Counted from the first letter of the stretch, positions 9,790 through 21,661 are shown. The stretch is 64,000 nucleotides of DNA from Nigrospora sphaerica (GCA_018287875.1 JAGVVL010000022.1:1984001-2048000); one strand, 5' to 3'. Numbers and translations are program-made. Notes: a model not told the origin generated them from the sequence alone.

Positions 9790-12700
9790 CTACACCACGG
9801 CGTGGCCGACTTGCATCCCGCCATCGCCCATGACGCCCAGGAGGGCGTCGCCGCCCTCGGCCGTCTTCGTGTTTTTACCCTCCGCGGGAAACTGCAGCCA
9901 CTGGTCGAAGTCTATGTTGGTCCCGGTGAGCGCGTTCCAGTCGAACTCATCCTGGTCGTTATCGTTGAAGTCCATCTCCACATCGAGCGGGTGCGCCCCG
10001 TCACTTGAACCGCTGGATCCGCTGGCACCGGGCGTGAACCCGTCCTTGTCGGTTTGGGGGGGCGAGTTGCCCGCCCCCAAGTCCGCCGGCGGCGCCAAGA
10101 TGCTGCCGGGGTTGAACATGGCAGCCTCGGGCTGCGTCATGTACGGCGCATTCTCGGGCGGCGGTGTTGCCATCCTTTCCGGGGCGGGTGGGGGCGGCGC
10201 CGGGGCCGAGAAGTAACTAGGCGGAGGCTTGGTGACCTCGGCCGGCGCCATCGCTGTCGCCGCCGCCGCCGCCACCTGCGAAGCGCGGAAGTCGATGGCG
10301 GCCTTGCGGAGCGCAGCATCGAGAAAGGCGACGGCGTAATCGGCGGCCGCGTAGCTGTCGCGCAGCTTCTCCATGACTTTCATGCACTGGCGGAATCCCT
10401 GGAAAGCCTTCTCTCGCGCATGCGTCGCCGTGTTCTTCATCTCGAGGAGGTGGATGATCATGGCGGGGAGGATGACTGTCACGCCCGTGGTGGGCAGGTA
10501 CCGCTCCAGTTTGTATTGGTGCAGTTCCGTCACCATGCGGGTGATCTGCGAGGCGGCGTCGCGGACCTTCATCCGCGACATCTCCTGGGCCTGTCGGGAC
10601 GCCGTCGGGCCCTGCGTGGGGGGGGAATGCATGAACTGCGGCCGATGCAGGGCCGAGATGGTGGTGTAGTACACCATGTGTAACAGGTTGCGCTGCACGG
10701 CAATGGTCCTGTGGCCGTCGCGGACGTCTAGCTGCGTCAGGGGCCGGTACTGGCAGCAGGGGGGCAGCGCCTCCACCCACGCCATCAGCGAGATGTCGCA
10801 CTCGTTGACGTTTTCTATGTTATCCAGCTGCTTTTTGGGGAACAGCATCATGGTGCTGTTGGTGGTGTTTTCCGGGCGCGACTTGTCGCGCACCAGTACC
10901 GAGTACTGTGCTTTCAGCATCTTGCTCACGCAGAGGCACAGCTTGGCCTTGGCGACACACATGGTCGCCAGCTCCTGCTGCATCAGCACGTCGCGGACGA
11001 GGGTGCAGTCGTGATTCACCACCTGGATGTCGTCGGCGAGGGGCCCGATTTCGAAGTCGCCCTCGTCCAGCATGGGCACGTCAAAGTCCTCGTCCTTTAT
11101 CCGGGTCGGCCTCCGCATGCCCAGAGCGATCAGGCGGTCGCGCATGAAGCACGACCACCATATCCGCTTCCACAGTTTCTGCTTGCGCGGCGACATGTTG
11201 GTGTTGGCGGGGTTGCGGTGCAGGCCGATGGTATGGGCCAGCGAGATGGCCACGCCCATCCAGTGCCACGTGTCTTTCTGGTCATCGGGCGTTTCGTACC
11301 AATAGGTCATCAAGAGCAGGCCTTGGACGAGGATGAGACGGTCGCTCTCGAAATCAAAGTCGTACAGGAGCTGCGCAGCGAGTCAGCAGAAGGCCGGGCC
11401 AGGCTGGGGGCGGGGGCGGCCGGGGACTTACCCTAGTCTTCTGGAAGAAGGCCTTGCGGGCGGCCTTGCGGCTGGGGTAGCCGGCCTCCTTCAAACACCT
11501 GACGTCCACAAAGGCGGTGCTCGCAAACATGACGGCTTGGTACAGGAACAGGCTGACCTGGCCGTACAGGCCGTCGCGGGAGTTGATGGCGGCCAGGAAG
11601 TCGTGCAGCTCCAAGAGCGGCATGTACGGGTGCACATACTCGACGAATGCGCGCAACAGGGCGTTCTGGAGGGGCTGGTGAGGCAGGGTAAGGGCGCCCT
11701 TGAGCTGGAGGTAATTCACATCGTCGGCGGCGATCTTGGACGGCAGCGGGCGAATGAAGGCGGGCAACTGCGACAGGGCATCCGGGTCCTCCAGCGAGTT
11801 TAGGAACTGGGCCGTCTTGACGTCGCCGAAGCCACCGATGCCGGGGTCTGGATTGGGCCAGAGGCTTGGGAAGCTGGATCCGTCCGCCCCCGATTGTTGC
11901 TGCAACTGCGCCAGCAGCAGAATTGGGTCCGGTCGAGGGCCGGGCTGCTGGTCTGTTACACGTAACGCGTCCCGTGGTCAGCCGAGGGCCCAAAAAAGAT
12001 GGTCTGATGCGTAGGGGGGGTGGAGTGAAGGGGGCGTGTGTATGAGTGAGTGTGTGGGTGTGGGTGCGCATACGCGCGTGGAGGGTTAGGTGTCGATTGG
12101 GGGAAGGAAGGGGAAACGCTGACGCCAACAACCCTGCGGCGGCGGCGCGAGCATGTGAAAGTGCGTGGGGTCTTCCTCTCCCTCTCCCTCTCGCTCGACT
12201 CCTGCGTCTCATCTGGCTGGCAGGCTCTCGTGCATGCAGGCGGCATGGACAGGGCGCCGAGGGAGCCGAGGGAGGGGGTGGGACGGGGCGTGGGTGGTGA
12301 ATGGTGGATGGACGCCAAGGATGGACACTTACACATTAAATTAGGAACGTGACCATCTAAGCCGCTACCATCCGGGAATACAGACGGCGGCTGGTGGTGC
12401 GGGTGCGGGTGCGGGTGCTGGACGTGGCCGTGGCCGTGGGCTTGCGCGTGAGCGGCATGGACGTGGGCATTCGCTGCCGTCACCGCCTCCACGGAATTGA
12501 GCGAGGCCAACGATACTTCGCTCGGCCGCCGCAGGTCGGGTGCCGGACTGATGCTGACGGGGTTGCTGGCCGCGTTGGGCTTGGGGGCCTCGGCCAGCTT
12601 CTGCCCGGCTGCCTGTCCCGTGGCCGGATCGAAGATGTTCTTTCTGCAGTCGGAGCACGACAGGGATCAGCGCGTGCCCAGCTTCAAATGAGGAATTGGC

Positions 12701-13321
12701 GCGGGCCACGACTCCCGTGCCCCTGCATTTTCGAGCGGCGCGACGGAACAACAGAACCGTGACGCAATGCAGCGCACAGCCTGAGTTCGGGCGAGCGGAG
12801 GGCAGAGGAAAGGGGGCAGGCCTGTGGCCCGGGGCTCGGAAATGGGCCGGAACTTACTTTCGCCGACGGCTCTCCTGCACCACGCATTCCACATTGTCCC
12901 ACCTGCAATTGCCGCATGGGGCGCCCTCGACCACGTCGCAGCGAACTTTGCGCGCGCGGCACGAAACACAGGCTCGCGCTGCCCGTCGTTTGGTGATCTT
13001 GGGCGGTCCACTGGGTTCCGACGTCGAGGCGCTGCGTTTCTTGCCCGTCGTGGGCGACAGGCCGGCTGCCTCGGGCTCGACGGGGGATTTTGTGGTCGCC
13101 GGCGTGTCGGCCCTGGCCGAGGCCGCGTCCGCCGAGGCCGTCGGTGAGTCCACCGCTGCCGACTCGGCCGTCGCCGTCATGATGGGAGCCAGGGCGGTCG
13201 GTGTCGGCATCTGTTCCGGCACCTGGTCCGGCGGTTGCTGCTGCTGCTGCTGCTGCTGCTGCGGCTCGGGTGAGAGAGGGCCGGTAGCGTCGGCCGGAGC
13301 TACGCTTTCTGTTTCGGCCAT
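9790..13321 (-). CDS. CTF1B: Zn2Cys6 transcription factor of the CTF1-beta / FarB family, 958 aa
   Basis: Four exons on the minus strand (12858-13321, 12333-12643, 11432-11952, 9790-11370) join in consistent phase. All donors are GTAAGT, and the acceptors are CAG. The chosen ATG at 13321 has context AACATGG. A Zn2Cys6 cluster has cysteines at 118, 121, 128, 136, 139 and 146. It is followed by a His-rich linker and then a fungal_trans region with the HPYMPLLELHDF, FVDVRCLKEAGY and YWYETPDDQKDTWHW segments typical of cutinase transcription factor 1 and FarA/FarB. The N-terminus carries nine Gln; the C-terminus is Pro/Ala-rich then acidic. Family members activate fatty-acid catabolism and lipase/cutinase genes through CCTCGG elements. 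Beta (FarB) fits better than alpha from the zinc-cluster sequence, but this assignment is from memory. Confidence 0.9.
11953..12332 (-). repeat. Long intron 2 of the CTF1-like gene with CA/GAG simple sequence
   Basis: At 380 nt this is the longest intron in the window. Its plus-strand reading contains TG-rich (12038-12070) and CT-rich (12173-12200) simple sequence. The donor GTAAGT and acceptor AACAG are clear, and the flanking exon phases match. Confidence 0.65.
13235..13261 (-). repeat. CAG/CAA trinucleotide run encoding nine glutamines
   Basis: A 27-nt TTG/CTG run on the plus strand reads as eight CAG and one CAA on the coding strand. It encodes Q9 near the N-terminus of the CTF1-like regulator and is a probable length-variable microsatellite. 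Confidence 0.85.
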
Positions 13322-14244
13322 GTTGGTCTTTCTGGATGCAGTGATGCGATCACCTTTGGGAGTAACCGTATGCCAACGTAAAGGCAAAAAAGGGGCGTAG
13401 GGCAATATAGCTTTCCAAGCAACGTCGTCTCCCTTAGTGCCGGGGTATCTGGCTTTGGCGTGAACTGATAAGGGCGGCGCTTCGAGAACACATCTAGTCG
13501 GGCTTGTGTCTCACCCTCGTGCGGTACGGCGGCGGGACTCGCGTGTGTCAGAGGCGACCGATGGCGGCCAGAAACCTTCTCTAGCTGCACTCTGTGTTTG
13601 GCTGGCGAGCTTCTTGGCTCGGCTCGGGGCTGGCGGCGCACACTCGGGCTGCTCGATCTGGGGAGGGGAAGAGGAGGAGTAGCAGCAGAGGGGAGAGACG
13701 AGAGAGGGAGCGTGAACTTGGACGAGCCCAGGCCGAGAGTGGCAGCGGAGGACGGATGTACTTTTTCCTTTCTCAGGGAAACAGAGATCCAGCTTGCGGC
13801 AGGTCGGAGCACCCGGAGGCGGGTAGGTGGGGGACCCAGACCGTATTATAGTCCCGTCCCCATCCTGAGCCCCACGAGACAGGTGTGGAGGGGACCTGGG
13901 CCGGCGCCTCATGTTGTCTGTTTCTCTAGGTATCCATACCAGCTGGTTTCGTTGCTGCAATGTAATGGCTACGTACTCCAAGCGCGATCCCCCGAGTAGG
14001 CGGCTCCATTCGCTGCTCGAGTGCGGACCTCCCGCTTGGCATAGCCCGCTTAATAACGGAGTCGACAGGGAGGCTCCCCGTCGCGCGTCCAGGTCTCTCA
14101 CATGCTCACACCCGCCAGCACCTCTGAAGCTACCGTAGCCCTGTGACCCGGGGGAGCTGGGCGGGCAATGGACGACTGACTGACTGGCCAGCCAGAGCCC
14201 TCGCCGGACGCCTTGTCAGAGCTGACGGCGTGCTCGTCGTGGCC

Positions 14245-14262
14245 CCTCGGCCTCGGCCTCGG
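14245..14262 (+). promoter_or_regulatory. Three head-to-tail CCTCGG hexamers
   Basis: CCTCGG occurs three times without spacers, about 0.92-0.94 kb upstream of the CTF1-like start codon. CCTCGG is the reported recognition element of FarA/FarB-type regulators, so this may be an autoregulatory site. Binding and function are inferred. Isolated CCTCGG copies are common in this GC-rich sequence; the uninterrupted triplet is what stands out. Confidence 0.4.
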
Positions 14263-16770
14263 CCTGTGCAACAGCGTGTTCGTAGTGCTAACTCAACCGC
14301 AGCCAGGGCCGCGTCCTACGGGGGAGAACATATCCCTACCCGGATAGTTCACGGCCAGGGCACACACAAGTGATGACAAGGTCACGCTCGAGAGCAGGGT
14401 CTGTACGAGCGAAAGATACACCCGCCATACGAATAGCTCCGCCTCCTGCTCCCGTCCCCATCTCGCCCAGAGCAGAGGTTGGGCCCTCCGCAGTGGAATT
14501 GTGTGGAGTAGCCAATCACGGCTCTGCACTAGCATGACGCTGTCGAACACCATGCAGGCTCGAAAGCGCTAGGCTGCTTCCGATGAGTCGAGTCAGGAGT
14601 GCCATCGCTGCTGGTGCTCCCCGAGGGGGGGACGGGAGGTGGGTGGGTTTTGAATCGAGGGCGCACATCCTGGATTTGTTACTGGCTGACTGCAAGTCGA
14701 TCGCCGGGTGCGTCGTCTGGCTCCTTGCTGGGTTGGGGCAGAGAATGTGTCATCAGCAAGTCGGTAGTTCGGGTTGTGTATGTGTGCGCGCGTGGGTGTG
14801 CTGTCGTGTAGTTATGGGGGTGGTGTTAGTGTATTTGCTTGGTTCGCCATGTGTGTTCGTTCCAAATCCTTTAAAGACTACTTGGGTATCTATGGATGCC
14901 CCGAGTGAGTGATGGTGCATCGGACGTATTCCCAGCCAGGCCGACCAGGATATCCGGACTGGAGATTCCCCAGAGACACTGGAACCGAGACGTCTTGGCC
15001 TCTCTCTCTCCCCAGACGGATATGGATGGCTGACCCCCATTATCCGCCTGGCGTCCCCAAACTCATGAACCCACTCAGCACGGTGGGTGACAGGGAGACT
15101 ACCTGCTCACCTTTCTCTCTCTCTCTCCCTCTCCCCCTCTCCCTGTCTACCATGGAACATGAATAGCTCATTGCAACTGCGAGACGGACAAGTGCCCCAA
15201 GTGAGAAAAAAAAATCCCCCTCGAAGCGACACAAGTCAGGCCCTGGCTAGGGTTTCTAGCCAGCAGGCCCCGGGAATCAAGAGGTGAGCTGGGAGCTAGC
15301 AGTATCCTTTTCAGGTAAAGTCTCCGGCCCACCGATGCTAAAAGCTCCAGATGTCCGTGGATGCGAGACGAGGCCCGTTGGTTCATCAAACAAACCGGAC
15401 ACAGGCTGCGCAATGTCGTCAAGGTTTTGGCCACATCCCTGCCGGTGGACGGCGAATGTCGGATAAGAAGACCACCTCCCCCCCCCAACGACCTCCACCA
15501 TTGGCAACTAGGCCTAGCACGTCGCCCCCAGATTGGATCGCGATCCTATGAGAACCGGCATTTTACCAACCGTCCAGCGCCGTTTCTGCCGTTGTCGCCC
15601 GCGTAGGTGCCAGAACTAAGACGGACGGGGTTGACGATAGGTCCCTCGCGTGGGGTGGGAAGATCGCGGCCGTCCGTTCGTCCGCCCTTGCCGTGGACTG
15701 GAGGAGGGTCGCAGCGTCATCGGTTTCAAGGTAAAGAGAGAGGTACGAGTACTACTACCTACTGTGCAATCGTCCATGGTAGGTTGAGCGGCGGCTCGGC
15801 CTGCAGTCTCAGGGTCGACCACACGCGGCCAGCCCCGGCCAACCCACGCGGGCGTGCGGAAACATTTCCGGCCGTAGAAATAGGTGCGAGTGACGAAAAG
15901 CCATAGGAGCCGTCGGTGCTTTCCCAGCGAAGCGCTCCCCAAGATCGGCACCTCGAGCCATCGCTGGGGATCCAACCCCCCACCCCATGCTCGCCCATGT
16001 TGCCCGTGCTGCCTACGTCCGCAGGGTTCATGGCAATAACGGCCAGGGGCAACGAGCTGCCATCCGCCCCAAGATCCCCGTTCCTCTGCCCGTGACATGA
16101 ACGAGATTGTCTCGGCCCCACCCTCTTACGTTGTATCTGGCCCATCTCGTGCGCACCCATGCCCGCGTCCAGACAGTCAGCTTGTCTCTTTTGCCAGCGA
16201 AGCCTGACCCAGAGCCCCGAGCCCAAGCCAGGAACCTGCCTAGGCCGCCGTAGGCCGACTCGGTGCAGTCCTCCGCTCCCGACCTGCCACTAATTGTCGT
16301 CGTGCTCGTCCAGACGGCTCCCTCGTCCGCCTGCCCCTCTTCCTCCCCTCCCCCTTCCCCCTTGTCCGGGGGCCACTTACCAGCCAAGGCCAAGCGCCAG
16401 TTTCTCCAACGGACGGCCCCTCATCATCCCTCATCCCGGCACCGCCGCAATTTTTTTTCTTCCCTCTTGCTCGCCTCCCGCCCTTGATCTCCTGTTTTCC
16501 CATGGGGATGGGGAAGCCCCCCGAGTGAGGGGATCCCGCATTTTACTTTCCTTGGCATGTGAGGGGACCGGACCAGTCCCTTGGCTTCTTCCACTCTTGG
16601 TATTGCCATTTGGGGATATCTGTCACTTACAAGACGGCGGAATCCAGCACCCACGCACTCACGCCCACGCAAACACAGGCACAGACGCTGTTCGTCCCAC
16701 CACAGCATGCATGTCCCGGCGGGCGCAGGCGTGGGAGAAAAAAAAGCAGGCCAACCTTGGTGTGGCCTAG

Positions 16771-16830
16771 GTTTTACGTTTGGTATGGGTGCATGAAGTA
16801 GTTTTACGTACATGCACCAAGTTTTACGTA
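16771..16830 (+). repeat. GTTTTACGT triple repeat with an embedded inverted repeat
   Basis: GTTTTACGT occurs at 16771, 16801 and 16821. Two copies continue as ACAT. An 8-bp perfect inverted repeat (GGTGCATG at 16788-16795, CATGCACC at 16811-16818) brackets the middle copy. There is no coding potential. Confidence 0.65.
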
Positions 16831-19800
16831 CATCGGCGTAGAAATGGTCGTGTGCGGTTTCCATGGCCCTCCCTGCAGCAAAGGGGACCAACGACGCTGT
16901 GGGCTGTCACCGGTCACCCGCCACAGGGCGCGAAGAAAACTTTTCTTGGCGAGCACGGGAGCGTCTTCTGCCTCGCTCCCTCTCTCTCCCAATCACTGAC
17001 GGAATCTGGCCGCCTTCTTGCATTTCGGGTGAGCGGCCGGCTTCGCTGCGACAGCCCAGGTGGTTGGATAACGACGGCCGCTCGCGGTGCGGCAAAAGTC
17101 CGAGTTTTCAAGCGCCTTCCTGATCCGTCTCGTGGTCTTGGCCCTCGGCAGCCTCTTGCATGATCGTTCGCTATCCCGAACGGGATGGGTGCATCGCGTC
17201 GTCCGTCACCTGCCGTGCGCGCGCGCAGTGCAAGCCACCAACCACACCTTCTCTGCTAGTTTCAGCTTATTCCCGGGGTTTTCCGACCCTACGTATCGTT
17301 AGTTATACATGGCGCCGACGCCCAACCAGAGGCCTCGTCTTTCTAGGCAGAGAGAGGCCCCCGTGGTGAAGCGTGGACTTTTTTGGTCGTGGCCGACTAT
17401 CCCATCGTAGGCCCGTGCATGCGGGCTCGCTGGCTGGCTGGCCCGGGGTCGCACACGATGCTGACCTCGGAGATACGATGTATTTCCCCACGCTTTCCGA
17501 CGTGCGGGGACGAAGCCGGGGAATAGTCGTCGAGGCCAGAGGCTGGCGCTGCTTTCTGGGGTCCGCCTATGACCGGTCCCCGCCGTGTTCGAGCTGACTA
17601 CCTTCCAAGTCAGCTCACGCCACTCAGCCGCCGCGTGGCCCAGCATGGGCGTTCAGGCTGTGCGCTCTTCCTGGCAATTCTGGGGTCTTCCGGACGGGGC
17701 ATTGCACGTCTCGCTCCTGGCCTAGACTTCCCCAGCCAACCCCTGCTTCGTTATAGGACCGGCGGCGACAGGGCCTCCTAGCGGGTCGGCTGCCCGACGG
17801 CGAGGGCGGCGTCTGTCGGTGAGGATCGGCAACCACAGCTCCGAATTGCCATGGTCGTGAGACCCGAGCTAATGTTATATTCCTAGCTTCAGTCCGTTGA
17901 TGACGGTGTCTCCCACAGCATGGAAGGCCTGCTTCCTCGACATCGTGCTCTCAAACTCAATTCGCGTCTCGAGCCACGCAGGCTTGCGCGCGCTACGTGA
18001 GCTCTGCTTGCCCGCCTGTCATACCGCCCTGCCGCAGAACGAGACGCCACGCAACGAGCCATCACCTCTCCCGTCTAGCTGTGGCCGACTATCGTCATCC
18101 AACAGTTGACTCATCTGCTTCGGCAAGCAACCCCTCGCGGCGGAGAGCCTTGGCGGTTCCACGCTCAGGTCTACCCAAGGGTGGCTGATGGCTTCACCGC
18201 CGTCTTCCGTTCGTAGAGCTTGCATTATAGATCCCGGGCAGTTCGACCGGTCTTCCTGTTCATTGTGAGGCTGCACAAGCACAGGCTCGAGCAGATCGGG
18301 TGTCTCCGATTGGCCGAGAACGCACTGCATCGTGCCTGGTCCCGTTTCTGGGGGTCCAGGCGCCTTGGGCCATCATGTCAAAGGGACCAATACCCAACAT
18401 GCAACATCCAGCTCCTGAACCATATAACAGCGATGCCTGGAGGTCCCGGTTTGTCGCCCGGGTGCTAGACTTGCGGTCTCCGACAAGATCGATGTGACTA
18501 TTGACGGCTGTAGCCCGTCTTCCGCTGTGAGTACCGACATAGGTGGCCCGTCCGCATGTCTCCTGACGATAGTGCGTCCCCCTTTTTCGAAGCGCGGGCC
18601 ACGCTCGACTTCGATATTATACGGCTTCAATAGCTGCGCTCCAGAAATTCGCGTGCTAACCTGATGAGTGCCCCGGAATCGGTGGCACTGAACAGCACCA
18701 CTCCACAGGGATCCTATAACCACGGTGGCTTCAACTATGCGCGCAGCTGAATCGCTGCTAGGCGGCAGTGAAGCCTTCCATCCCTGTGCCTCCCCCGTGT
18801 CCCCTTCATGTTTCTGCTGGCCTCGCCGGTGCCTTGTACTGGCCGCCTGGAGGGAGGCCCGAAAACGGCGTCAAATTCGTGCGCGGAGACGACCAAGACG
18901 GCCTCGGTGATTTCTCGGTTTTGGTTGGCTCGGTCTCCAAACCCCATTCGCCCTAACTTGACCGACTCGCCGCTGGGAGCGAACCACGGCAGCAATGACG
19001 CGTCTCGGTCAGAATAGACGCGGGCGTCCGCGCCAGGCGGCAAGTGCACGCACGCCTGGGCCGGCCAGGGCGAGAAAGGGCTTCACGACGTCGGCCTCCC
19101 TCCCCTTGTGCCCTCACGTCAACGCGGTGCGTCGCGAGGGCGTCCGGTGCGTAGTCGGTCGGTTTCGCCCGATGAGCCCACCTCGGGCAGCGAAAAAAAA
19201 AGCCCGGCCTGACCGCATTCGCGCTCTCGCGCTAAGACGCAATGCCGATTGACATCCATATACCACGTGTGTGCCCCATCTGCCTCCCGCCCGCCGTCGG
19301 GGCCCCGTCCAGTCGCCCGCCCCCTCGGCCAACGGGACGCTGGGCCGTCAGCTCCCGGCGGGCCTGGCGGACTCGATCGCTCAGGGGGCCAACAAAGAGT
19401 GAGGCCCGCAATACTGCCGATCACAGTCTCGATGGCTGTTGTGGATAACTTTCGTCGTCTCCTGAGTTCGGGGGTTGTGTGTGCGGAATGTCCCGAGTCA
19501 GTTTCCGCGGCCAACCCCAGCACGCCGGGCCGTGGTTTGGTTTGGTGATCCGGCGAGGCCGAGCAGGCGCTTGATCATTTCCAGCCTTTCTCCCTTTGCG
19601 GAAGGATGATTTAACCTAGCTCAAGCAGCACATCAGGCCCGGGGGGGTTGAGAATTGACCACACGGCCCGAAGCCGCCATGCCATGCGGCTCCCATCCAC
19701 TTGGCAGGCAAGGTAAACCTGAAGGAGGTTCGGCAGTGTTGGCGGATCGTCTCAATGCCCCTACCTTATGACGTGCGGACAGCAGTGCCTAAAGACGGTG

Positions 19801-20095
19801 CTTCCAACTTGCGCGGCCAGGAGTCTATGCAGGAATGAGCCACCAGCCAAGTTTAATAGTCCTGGGGTCTCAGGATCGCCGATCTGTCGCGGTCAACAGC
19901 ACGAGTGTTGACGCTGCACAGCTCACTCCTCTAGACTCTCTGCTGCTTGAGCCTCTGCTGCCAGTTCCGCCACCAGCAGCCGCGATATTGGCGGGAATAG
20001 CCAGCTCGTCTCCTATCTTCAATCTGTAACCGTATAGCGTGCCCAGGGTTCGCGTCGCAATCACGTAATAGGGGTACCGTTCATGCCTCTAGTTT

Positions 20096-20400
20096 ACTTC
20101 GAGGTCGTGACTTTTTTTAACTCATTTTTTATTGCGACTTCTGTATGGGAACGGAAGTCGCGATTTTCCCGGGGAAACCATATACGGTTATACGTCAAAC
20201 TGTTTTAACAATATTAAAGTACTAAGATTTCTCACTAGTCAGAGCGTCTTAAAATCGTTCCAATAAAAGGTAGAACTCTATAGCAGAACTTAGATCTAAC
20301 GGTCGGCCATTATCCAAATGTAGGCCAAGTAAGGTACGGAAGGATATAAGCGTATTACACTCTGTCTATGTTACCCTATATTGCATCCATAACTGTAACT
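20096..20400. repeat. AT-rich island with RIP-like dinucleotide bias
   Basis: This is a clear AT-rich patch in otherwise GC-rich DNA. A rough hand count over 20101-20400 gives TpA/ApT near 1.4 and (CpA+TpG)/(ApC+GpT) near 0.6, both in the direction expected after repeat-induced point mutation. It contains an imperfect inverted repeat at about 20131-20164. No transposon protein is recognisable, so it is at most a relic. Confidence 0.45.
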
Positions 20401-21124
20401 TGGCGAATCGCGGATCTTCCAAGCACGAAGCCGCGGACGTGTCAGGAGCCGCCTTGTTCCTCCAGTGATAGGAGGCGCCAGGAAACCCGCAAGTCCGAGC
20501 TCCGCACAGCCACATTCCCGGGCCGGTAATCGCGCAGGGTAGTTAGATCTCGGGTGGACGGAAATACGTGCTCGGGGGATAGCCACGATGGGAAGTAGGA
20601 ATGAACCGGGTGTACGCGCGGTCAGGGCAATGGCAGCGATGCCAGTCTTGACAGCCACGCTCAGGGCCCCTTCCCAACAACATAAATATCTCGTATGGTG
20701 CTGCTATACAGGGATGGAGGCACGATTTTGCCACGGTGCCACAAGCTGGCATCGGGCCATAAATGGCTTTGGACGTGTCACCGCACCAAAGCGGTTAACA
20801 GTATCAGTTATGCCAGCCGAGCCAGCTATGCTCCGAGCACCGAGTGCCTACAAGGACCATCCAAGGGGCTACTCGGTTACGATGAAGGCATATTTAATGG
20901 TCATGCTGCTCAAGTCCATGTGCTCATTGATCCTTTATGGCAGAGGTTATGTGCCGCCCATGTCCTCCACACCCAAGTGACCTTGGAAGTCCGGTGCCGT
21001 CATATGGCAGTCGGCCACCAGATCCATGACTGTGACCCGCGGCATATCCTTTTCAACCATGCCAAATCGTTCGGGGTATCGAGGAAAAACAAACGTGGGG
21101 GGATAAGAGGGGCTGGGTATCGGT

Positions 21125-21661
21125 TTAGGCGGCGTCCTCGCTCTCCTCCTTGACGTCCTCGCTCTCCTGCTTGATGACCTCGTCCTCCTCCTTGACGACG
21201 GCGGCCGACTTCTTGGGGCGGCGCTTGGCGGGCTTGGCGGGAGCGGCCTCATCGGTGCCCTCAGCCCCGGCCTTCTTGCGCTTGGTTGCTTTGCCCTTGG
21301 CGGAGCCGGGCACGGGCGGCTCTCCGTCGTCCTCGGCCTGGGCCTCGAGCTTCTTGCGGATGTTTCTGTTTTTTCACGCCGAGGCCCGTTAGTTGCTTTC
21401 CACAAGGTAGGTAGGTACGAAACGAGGTGCGGAATTCATGCCACGTACGCCATGGCGTTCCTTCCGCTCGTCGGGTTCGTGTACGCCCCGAGCCGCGCAA
21501 ACTTGTCCCAGTCGATCTGGCCGTTGGTCAGTGGTCTGCTCATGGGATGAGGGCTCGGAAGCCGCTGTCGCGGAAAATACCTCGGGAGGCGCCTTCAGTG
21601 ACTTCCAGGCATTCACAAGCAGCGCGTGGTCCTTCTCGGACAGCTCCTTGCTGGGGGCCAT
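21125..21661 (-). CDS. Small Lys/Glu-rich protein, 129 aa, function unknown
   Basis: Three minus-strand exons (21581-21661, 21449-21516, 21125-21365) join in phase across introns of 64 and 83 nt. Intron 2 has a CTAAC branch site and an AACAG acceptor. Residues 1-60 are compact and helical, with an NAWKSLKAPPE segment followed by IDWDKFARLGAY and a NIRKKLEA helix. This arrangement looks like a small SANT/Myb-like or histone-associated fold seen in conserved hypothetical proteins of related fungi. Residues 65-100 are Lys/Ala/Pro-rich with basic KRKK and KRRPKK stretches that could be nuclear-localisation signals. The last 24 residues are acidic and carry three regularly spaced SUMO-type sites. 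A nuclear role is inferred. The start ATG has A at -3. Confidence 0.75.

Larger units (their letters stand above)
13322..21124. other. 7.8-kb gene-free region upstream of the CTF1-like gene
   Basis: The interval runs from the CTF1-like start codon to the 3' end of the 129-residue gene. No frame in it resembles a protein family or can be extended by plausible introns. It contains a triple CCTCGG element, a GTTTTACGT repeat cluster, a CT tract at about 15109-15146 and an AT-rich island at 20096-20400. Confidence 0.55.

Noticed and set aside
13322..13405. Upstream extension of the CTF1-like reading frame
   Set aside because: The open frame continues to 13405 but contains no ATG before 13321; the apparent start there is a TTG codon.
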